Below, one piece after another: positions 57,030 to 64,000 of a stretch of 64,000 nucleotides of DNA (its first letter is position 1; each line of letters opens with the position of its first letter). The notes beneath the pieces were generated by a model. That model saw nothing but the letters and a program-made list of their open reading frames with translations, ran no database searches and had not been told where the DNA came from. This stretch comes from Brachionus rotundiformis (taxonomy: Eukaryota > Rotifera > Eurotatoria > Ploima > Brachionidae). Location: NCBI GenBank assembly GCA_016802295.1, contig JAESIW010000124.1, positions 1,014,031-1,078,030 of the forward strand, read 5' to 3'. Both the position numbers and the translations under genes were made by a program.

Positions 57030-57902
57030 CTAAGCTTTGTTTATTTGAGACTTGATTACTGGTTTGTCTTTGTTGTCTTTGGTCTCTTTGTTTGCTTCCT
57101 TGCTGCTGTCCTTGGCAATAGTTGTTGTTTGAATGCGACGCTTACGTTGCTTGAACATATCGAGCAACGATTGTTGTTTCATATTGTCCGTTTTTTTCTC
57201 GTTCTTGGCCGTAAAAGCCGAACTGGTCGATTTGGCCAGTTTGTTTCCTGAATTGGCACTCCTTAGCGTGTCCTTTCTGTTCTCACTAAATGTAATTATT
57301 TGGCTAAAACCGAGAGATTTGGTCGCTTTGGTTTGTTTGACCGGCTTGGGCTTAACCAATTCAGGGTCTTCTTTTTTTACCACTGGTGCTATGTTATCGA
57401 TCAACTTAAAGCATCGCTGTTGCTTGTAAAATTGGGGCATATCGCTTGACTTGTTCGAATTGACGTTCTCTTTGTCAATATCTGAGTGATCAGTTTGATT
57501 TTCCTTATTGTTTAGTACAGTAGAGGTGTAGTCCGAATTTGTTTTGTCTATAACTTGGCATTTGGTCCACTTGAATCGATCAGAAGTAGAGTCTATCGGC
57601 TTTAGGGTCTCGAAATCAAAGTTCCATTTAACTTTTTGTACTTCGATTTGTTCTTTCCACATTGAGTGCAAGTCTTGTTTGAGCTGATCGTGGTTGAGCG
57701 ACACGCCGAACAAATTTCGTTTTAAATTGGAATTTACAGCAGGTCTGGGCGCACTCTCGGTTTTGGGAGTGGAGTGTCCGAGCCGGTCAATGGAATCAGA
57801 TCGGCTCGAGCAAGATTCAGAACGCTCGGCGTTGGATAGCATTTTGTTCAACAAGGTATTAATTCTAGATACTCTTTGAGTGGCTAGTTTGGCAGCGTTC
57901 AT
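57030..57902 (-). CDS. CIP/KIP-family CDK inhibitor (p21/p27/dacapo-like) with PIP-box-like motif
   Basis: 290 aa, one exon. The CDI domain (~62-118) carries the cyclin-binding KRNLFG (RxL-type) and the CDK-binding WNFDF motif (VKWNFDFETLKPI), then FKWTKCQ. This is the order seen in p27/p57/p21. Such proteins bind and inhibit CDK2-cyclin complexes in the nucleus and drive cell-cycle exit. Near the C-terminus QQSLLDMFKQRKRR (243-256) resembles a PCNA-interacting box with downstream basic residues, as in p21 and the PIP degron of fly Dacapo. The aromatic pair is M-F rather than F-F/F-Y. Linkers are Ser/Lys/Asn-rich. Sits alone in a ~10-kb non-coding domain. Confidence 0.9.
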   Translation of the reverse strand: MNAAKLATQRVSRINTLLNKMLSNAERSESCSSRSDSIDRLGHSTPKTESAPRPAVNSNLKRNLFGVSLNHDQLKQDLHSMWKEQIEVQKVKWNFDFETLKPIDSTSDRFKWTKCQVIDKTNSDYTSTVLNNKENQTDHSDIDKENVNSNKSSDMPQFYKQQRCFKLIDNIAPVVKKEDPELVKPKPVKQTKATKSLGFSQIITFSENRKDTLRSANSGNKLAKSTSSAFTAKNEKKTDNMKQQSLLDMFKQRKRRIQTTTIAKDSSKEANKETKDNKDKPVIKSQINKA

Positions 57903-58432
57903 TATTGATTAAAAATTATACTTTTTATATTTTGATATAGAAGCTTAGATTGTTGAATTTGTTTTAACGAACTTTGGTCTAGTATTTATATTTTTTTGGG
58001 TCGATGTTATATTCGTATTGATTGGATGTAAAAATTAATTGGTTATTAGAAATAAATGCTTATGTATTGGCCAGAGATTTTTATACAAACTTAGCCCGCC
58101 TTATACCTATTTTCGTTATTTCCACTCTTTGTTTTCGAATCAAAAGACCAATAATTGAAATATGAGTTTATGATTGGGATAAGAATTGCACAATTCGGCA
58201 AATTGCCATGTGTTTGTAATATTAACTAGAGCCTTTTTGTTCCAAAAAGTGTACTATTAGTCTGTTTTATGAGTTGGTTAAGATCATATATGAAAAATTT
58301 CTTATTGAATTTAAAAAAATTAAAATTTTCAATTTAATTGTTAGTTTTTTTAATTAAAAATTTAATAAAACTAAGTTTATTTTAATTTTGTGCTTTAAGA
58401 GATTTTTGGCGCATGTATTTAAAATCTTTTTT

Positions 58433-58543
58433 TTTAAATTTTTTTCATGCATGTACAAATATTTTTTTGAATTTTGGCGCTCAAATTTTTGTACATGCCG
58501 AAGAAGTTGCAATCTAAGAGAAGACAAGGTTCAGACAAATATT
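58433..58543 (+). repeat. Palindromic short repeat, copy B
   Basis: tttttcatgcatgtacaaat..gaattttggcgctcaaattt..ttgtacatgccgaagaagtt..gagaagacaaggttcagaca. Inverted with respect to copy A, only a few differences. Lies ~530 bp upstream of the CDK inhibitor start. Confidence 0.85.
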
Positions 58544-60651
58544 GTTTGCTTATATAAAGCTTTCGAGCATAACATTGACAATGGATAATATTAATATTAC
58601 ATTTAAAATTACATTTTTAAACAGATAGGATTTGAAAGCATGAAAGTAGTCTATTATTATCATTTAAAATTTCATTCAAAATTAAAATAAAAATTTTATA
58701 TATATTTTTTTTAAATAATTTGATCAAAATTTAATTCAAATAATTATTCTTTATAATAAGTGAGATTCTATTTGATAGGAACAAATGTTAGCTTATTGAC
58801 TGATGATTTAAGAATGGACCAAGTAACTGGTTGTCATGCTATGTTAAGGCTGTCAACTAAAATATTTAATATTGTGAATAGAAATCGCATGTCAAACTGA
58901 AACTATTTCAATTAATTAAGAGTATTTATTTGTGGAGAATTCATGACATTTTTAGAGCCCTTCGAACGTGACCTATCGTTCGAATAGCACTGTTCGGTTT
59001 ATTGATAAAAATTCATTTCCTATCCAAAACTAATAAGCTTCAATTAATAGGCAATATTCTAAATAAATAAAATATATTAACGAACTAATCCATCCAGTTG
59101 CCCTAATTATACTTGCCCGATAGCCATTAACGAACGTTATTGATTCGGACTCATAAAAAATGGACCATCTGTACTCAAAGCCTTATAGTAATAAAATTTT
59201 GATCGAATCAATCATTAAGATAACAAAAACGAACATTACTGTTGTTGTTGATATCTAGTTGATGTTTTAATCAATTGGTTTATCTAAACAAGATTAAGTC
59301 AATACCTTAACGGAATAAATAAATTAAGATAATAACTAGGAAATGAGGTGTTTTTTTTTTGTATAATTTTATTATATATATTTTATTTGGGAAAAAAATC
59401 AAGCCACCCTATGCACACACACACATACACCTAGCTGAAGTTACGGACTAGATAGTGGACACTATGAGGCCAAATTTGTCATGTCAACAGTGGAATTTTT
59501 GACAGATGCTGGATCGCCGAATCAGTTGAAGTTGACATGATATTCAGATATGCAGTCGCGCTCAAACAAGACTCGAATGTCCACGAAATGTGAGCCCCGA
59601 GCCCTGTGATTTGTAAATATTAGCTTGTCTCAAAAATCCGATTCCACTTTAGATATCCTAACGGATTCGGACAAGAGCAAATATTTGAATTTTGAATAAG
59701 TTGACTTTGGACTCTTATCCTTAGTATTGTTTTTATTCTTTTGTGTTCTTTGGCTATTCAGAGATCATGTTAAGCTTATTTGCCTATGTGCTTAAACTAA
59801 AGGTAAACAAGACAACAAATAAATAAGAGAAAGGAAATTTTAGAAGTTTTTATTTTTTTAACGAACTAAAAATATTTTCTTTCATTTTGGTCCACTCTCT
59901 AATTAACCTAGTCGTTAAAACGCTCTCTCAGGCTGTCTTATCGTCCTAATTATGATAGGTAAATAGACCACCAGATAAAAACAGTGGGAATTCTATCTAG
60001 AGATAAAAGTGCTTAATTTAATCATGTAAGGTTAATTTGCTTAAATAAATATTTGATATATCGGACGTTTTTCAATTAAGTTTATGAATTTTTTACTAAT
60101 CAAGTATCTTGCCGATTTGAACAACAAGCTTATCTTTTATCATACACGGCCTTGTAATGAACTACATGACAAATAATGTAAATTAGACTATTTCGTGTTT
60201 GCTTGTAAATGTTATTCGAGTTAAAAGCATTCTATGCCGTCAGTATCTGTAGGATAAAATGTCGTTGTTCAAGCGTATCACTAACGACAAATATCCGTTT
60301 ATAAATACAAGCTTTTTTTAGCATGCAAATGTGGACTACACAAATTGTAGTGGCACTGGCTTAGCATGAGCAGATTTTTTGTTTATGTTCAAATTGCTGT
60401 TTTGACTCATATTGTGACTGTGTAAACAATTAGAACAGATCAGTTTATTGCACATTGGTCAATAAACTCGTCAGGATATCTGGAATCGCCAATAGACCTA
60501 AATAAATTAGAAAAATGAGCACTGCGTTCTGTAGAAACTATAACTTTTTAATAAATAAGAATCGAATAATACTTAACATAACTTATTAAATGTAAAATTG
60601 TATAAAGTCAAGTAAAGATGTTTGACACCTCTAGTTGAAAGGTTGTGTGTT

Positions 60652-60750
60652 TTTAAATTTTCTTCATGCGTGTACAAAATTTTTTTTGAATTTTCCCGCT
60701 CTAATTTTTGTACATGCTGTAGAAAATGCAATCAAAGAGAAGACAAAAAC
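60652..60750 (+). repeat. Palindromic short repeat, copy C
   Basis: Same orientation as copy B: cttcatgcgtgtacaaaa..gaattttcccgctctaattt..ttgtacatgctgtagaaaat..gagaagacaaa. More diverged than A and B. Confidence 0.75.
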
Positions 60751-61881
60751 ACACAATTTTTTTCCTTTATTGAAATGATCATTTTAAAACTAGGAAGCCC
60801 GGCTGATTAATTACAAAAATTTCAAATTAAAATATCAAAAGAAATCGATAAAAATTATTTTATATATGATTGAAAAATTTAAGTATTACAAGTTTATTTT
60901 AAGTTTCATTGAGTAATTTTTGATAACTTTATTTCTTTGAGATAATATTCAAGTTTATGTTTTTTAAAAATTGGTAATTGAAAGGTATAGCCTGATTTAT
61001 TATGACAATTTATCATCAAGAATTAAATGCTTAAAGTAAAATTCAATACAATAATACAGTTAAATGAGCTGGTACTAGCTAAGATTAAAATTAGCCTCTA
61101 ATCTAAATTTTTGAATAATTTGAAAATCATCAAGTTTTTCTTAGAATTTGCTAAATCAAAAATATAAATAAATGAATAATCAATTTCAAAATGAATTACT
61201 TTTAAAAATTAAATGCAAATGATTAACAAATTCATCCTCTTAATTAGAATAGCCAATATTTTTCTGGCTTATTTTACAAAGGCATCTTTTTAAAAATTAT
61301 ACCCACATTTTTATAATCATTTCAAATAATAAAAAAAAACAAAATATTTGAAAATAGATCATTAAGTATCTTATTCTGAAATTAACTATACAAATTTAGA
61401 TATTCTTAAAAATAAAATAGATTCTTTTTAAAAAATTAAAACATTGAATTCTTAAAATTTTTACCTTTAATTTTTTATCTAATAATATCAGATATTTTAA
61501 ATTAAAAATAACATCGTCGTTTATACTTTAAGATAAAAATAAAATAAATAAATTTATTAAATTCCAAATATTAATGAAAAATAAACTATCTCGCTTAATT
61601 ATCAATAATTTAAATTAATAAGGCTTATTTTTGAATAAATAAATTCAATATTATTAAATAATTATTTATTTTTGTTTGTTAAAATAGAAAGATATTTAAA
61701 AATTATATTAACAAGAATGACACATGGTCAATCAAGATCAATGAATCAAAAATTAAATAACTAAACTAATTAAACATCAATTTTGCATCGATATCTCATT
61801 TCACGTGACCAATTTTATGTATATATTGCTTCATTATAAAACCAAAATATCCAAAGTTTAAGTTTTAAGTTTTTTTTCAAA

Positions 61882-62791
61882 ATGTCAGCGAGAAGGTTTT
61901 TAAATAAAGTAGCTGTTGTTACAGGCTCAACTGAAGGGTAAAACTGGCCGAATAATTTCACTTAATTAAGAAAATTTTTATAGAATTGGTTTTGCAATAG
62001 CTCACAAATTAGCCAAAGAAGGCGCTAAAGTTGTGGTTAGCAGTCGAAAACAAGAAAAAGTCAATAAAGCCATTGAGCAATTAAAATCTGAAAATCTAGA
62101 TTGTTTAGGCCTAGTGTGCCATGTTGGCAAAGAAAGTGACAGGAAAAATCTAATTGAAAAAACTGTTGAAAATTATGGTGGTATAGATATCCTTGTTTCC
62201 AATGCTGCTACAAATCCAAACTTTGGAAATATTTTTGATGTAAAAAATACACCCAAATGTCTTTATTTAAATAATTAATAAGTGCAAAATTTAGATCGAT
62301 GAAAATGGCTGGGATAAATTGTTTGACACAAATGTAAAATCAACATTTTTCATTATAAAACAAGCCATTCCATATCTAAAACAACGCAAGGATTCTAATA
62401 TCTTAATTATTAGCTCAATAGCCGGATATACTCCTTTTCAAGTATGATGAAAAAAAAATGAATATTCTAGTAATAATTTGTTTAATAGCTGATAGCACCT
62501 TATTCAATAAGTAAAACAGCTTTGATTGGAATGACTAAAGCAATGGCACCACCTTGTTCGGACATGGGAATTAGAGTAAACTGCATTGCTCCTGGTGTGA
62601 TAAAGACACAATTCAGCAAAGCTCTCTGGCAAGATGAAGAAATGTTCAAAGAAACTGCTGATTGCTTCATGAAACGTGTTGGTCATTCAGAAGAGGTTGC
62701 ATCAACTGCTGCTTTCTTATGCAGTACGGATGCTTCATATATAACTGGCGAAACAATTGTATGCGCCGGTGGTACCAATGCACGCCTTTAA
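61882..62791 (+). CDS. DHRS4: DHRS4-like NADPH-dependent short-chain dehydrogenase/reductase, peroxisomal
   Basis: Four exons: 61882-61937, 61984-62239, 62295-62441, 62489-62791, giving 253 aa. SDR landmarks: cofactor loop TGSTEGIG (split by intron 1 before the last IG), basic SSRK after beta-2 favouring NADPH, NAAT, catalytic Ser in LIISSIAG, and YSISK (Tyr/Lys). SHEEVAS-like and CSTDASYITGETIVCAGG blocks near the end match DHRS4/carbonyl reductases. The C-terminus is ARL, a PTS1-type peroxisomal signal (DHRS4 usually ends SRL). Likely a retinal/carbonyl reductase. Introns are 46-55 bp. Converges with the next gene, with 89 bp between stops. Confidence 0.92.
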
Positions 62792-62880
62792 ATTTTAATA
62801 TTTATTAGTTTAATAAAATAGAATAGTAAAAAATATATTTTTTTTAATTAAGTAGTTTCAAGCTTTTTCATTTATATTTT

Positions 62881-63357
62881 TTAAGAATTATTTTCATCTA
62901 AATAATCAAAATCGTCGAATTTAGTATTAAAATGAGTATTCTTCAATTCTTCAAAATCATCAGTATCATTATTTAGAGTAAAATCCGAATCAAATTCTTC
63001 AATTTTTGGCTTTTTTTTAGAATCATTATTATCATCTAGATAATAAAAGAAGTCATCAGAATTAAGTTTATCTTTTTTATCTATTTTTTCACAAAAATCA
63101 AATTCATCTTGTGCACTATCGCAATTCGTTTTCAAATTGATATTTAGATATTTTTGCCTAAGCCTGTTAAAAAGTACATCCAATCTATTTTCCATATTTT
63201 TTTTGTTTGTGTCATTAAGGTCCAATTTAGCCAAAGAATGCAATTTGAAATGGTCATTTGAGCTTTTGAGAACAATGTCCATCAACGATTCCTTCAAAAG
63301 TGAACAGGAAAAGTCAAAAATGTCGTTTAGTTCACTTGTATCTTTATTGCCAGACAT
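62881..63357 (-). CDS. Acidic hypothetical protein
   Basis: 158 aa, single exon, start ATG 63357 (MSGNKDTSELNDIFDFS). The N-terminal half is helical and mixed charge (LFNRLRQKYLNI); the C-terminal half is Asp/Asn/Phe-rich (DDFEEL, FDDFDYLDENN). No family recognised, no signal peptide or membrane segment. It lies 147 bp downstream of the SNX27 stop on the same strand, and a TATA-like gtataaaaa in that gap suggests its own promoter. It could still be one transcription unit. Confidence 0.55.
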   Translation of the reverse strand: MSGNKDTSELNDIFDFSCSLLKESLMDIVLKSSNDHFKLHSLAKLDLNDTNKKNMENRLDVLFNRLRQKYLNINLKTNCDSAQDEFDFCEKIDKKDKLNSDDFFYYLDDNNDSKKKPKIEEFDSDFTLNNDTDDFEELKNTHFNTKFDDFDYLDENNS

Positions 63358-63504
63358 CTTAAATATCCTTTATAACAAGCTAAGATAAAAAATAATTTAG
63401 TGCCAGTTGAACAACACACTTTTTTTTTATACAAGATAGCGGGTTAAAAAAAATTCTATTTATTGAAAAATTGAAGCTCATTTAAAAAAATTATAAATAA
63501 ATTA

Positions 63505-64000
63505 TTAATCGGTATTTTCAGATTTTCGCTCTGTATTTTCTTTATTATTGCTCGATTTTTTAACTCTTTCCTCTTTTGCCTTTTTAATACAATCAAACAT
63601 ATACAAATACTTAATAATAAAATAATTAGTTTAATAGATATTAAAAATTAAGAATTAATTTACAAATCCTGTGTAAATTTTAATTCTTTTGTTCGGCTTA
63701 TTGGGTATCTTGATCTCAAATACAACTGCCATTTCTTCGTTGTCCACATCTATGGTAACAAAATCTTCATATTGAAATTCGACCACTTTATTCGGCTCTA
63801 TTTCACCTTCACTAGAGCACGCTCTGAGCTGAAAACAAGAAGCATTCAAAGCTGCTATTACGTGACCATTTTTACGCGAATCACATGGACAATGCGGAAA
63901 GACAAACTCACCATAGCCATTAAATTTGTGCACATGCTTCAAGAAGTCCAAGTAGCGGTGGTTTTCTTTAAGAAAGTTTATATCTATGTCATAGTTGTCT
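63505..64000 (-). CDS. SNX27: Sorting nexin 27 (3' end; runs off the window)
   Basis: The last two exons are visible: 64000(+)-63664 and 63609-63505 (intron 63610-63663). They encode the C-terminal lobe of the FERM-like domain. FPHCPCDSRKNGHVIAALN, FQLRACSSEGEI and KIYTGF-YLYMFDCIKKA line up with the SNX27 C-terminus (FPHCACDSRRKGHVI; KIFTPYFNYMHECFE). The stop is TAA 63505-63507. SNX27 (PDZ-PX-FERM) links retromer to endosome-to-surface recycling of PDZ-ligand cargo. The PDZ and PX parts lie beyond the window. The tail ends with ~20 Lys/Asn/Ser residues. Confidence 0.92.

Larger units (their letters stand above)
57903..61881. other. 4.0-kb non-coding region upstream of the CDK inhibitor
   Basis: No gene recognised. 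Contains palindromic repeat copies B and C, a CA repeat (59413-59433) and GC-richer patches near 58940-59000 and 59440-59660. The right end is the promoter of the DHRS4-like gene. Candidate regulatory DNA for the CDK inhibitor. Confidence 0.5.

Noticed and set aside
1..64000. Bacterial-style features (operons with RBS, CRISPR, attachment sites)
   Set aside because: Introns, gene content and spacing show a eukaryotic nuclear genome; no CRISPR-like arrays were seen.

Overview
The window is a piece of an animal nuclear genome. Its GC content is low (non-coding DNA is close to 20-25% GC by eye). Introns are very short, mostly 45-90 bp, with GT..AG ends. The gene set is metazoan: a BMP-type R-Smad, R-Ras, LSD1/KDM1A, Enhancer of Polycomb, a CIP/KIP CDK inhibitor, SNX27, topoisomerase II, RPL11 and selenoprotein H. 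AT-richness, tiny introns, a tight same-strand gene pair with a splice-acceptor-like spacer, and unusual class A GPCRs would fit a monogonont rotifer (Brachionus-like) or another fast-evolving spiralian. That placement is an inference.

Left third (1-18 kb): selenoprotein H (-; in-frame UGA plus a SECIS hairpin), a phospholipase B-like gene (-) with two interchangeable copies of one exon, KDM1A (-; 12 exons), an intronless transglutaminase-like gene (+), MYCBP (-), R-Ras (-), a BMP-type R-Smad (+) and a cysteine-rich type II membrane protein (+).

Middle (18-46 kb): a 3.2-kb non-coding block, then Enhancer of Polycomb (+; GC-rich exons, a LINE fragment and a minisatellite in its introns). RPL11 (-) has a box C/D snoRNA in intron 3. 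A nested-repeat region (29.7-31.7 kb) holds a solo LTR with a target-site duplication. Next come a class A GPCR (+), topoisomerase II (-), and a closely packed plus-strand cluster: UXT (prefoldin-like), NDUFAF7 and an unidentified 296-aa gene. UXT and NDUFAF7 are only 32 bp apart.

Right third (46-64 kb): an assembly gap flanked by direct repeats, an intronless MATH-BTB protein (+) and a CEP85-like coiled-coil gene (-). A p21/p27-like CDK inhibitor (-) sits alone between 5.7 kb and 4.0 kb of non-coding DNA, which carry three copies of a palindromic repeat. The window ends with DHRS4-like SDR with a peroxisomal C-terminus (+), an acidic hypothetical gene (-) and the 3' end of SNX27 (-).

Exon models were built by hand from splice signals, reading phase and remembered family sequences. 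Every multi-exon total given is a multiple of three. No database search was run; family assignments rest on recognised motifs and remembered homologues.
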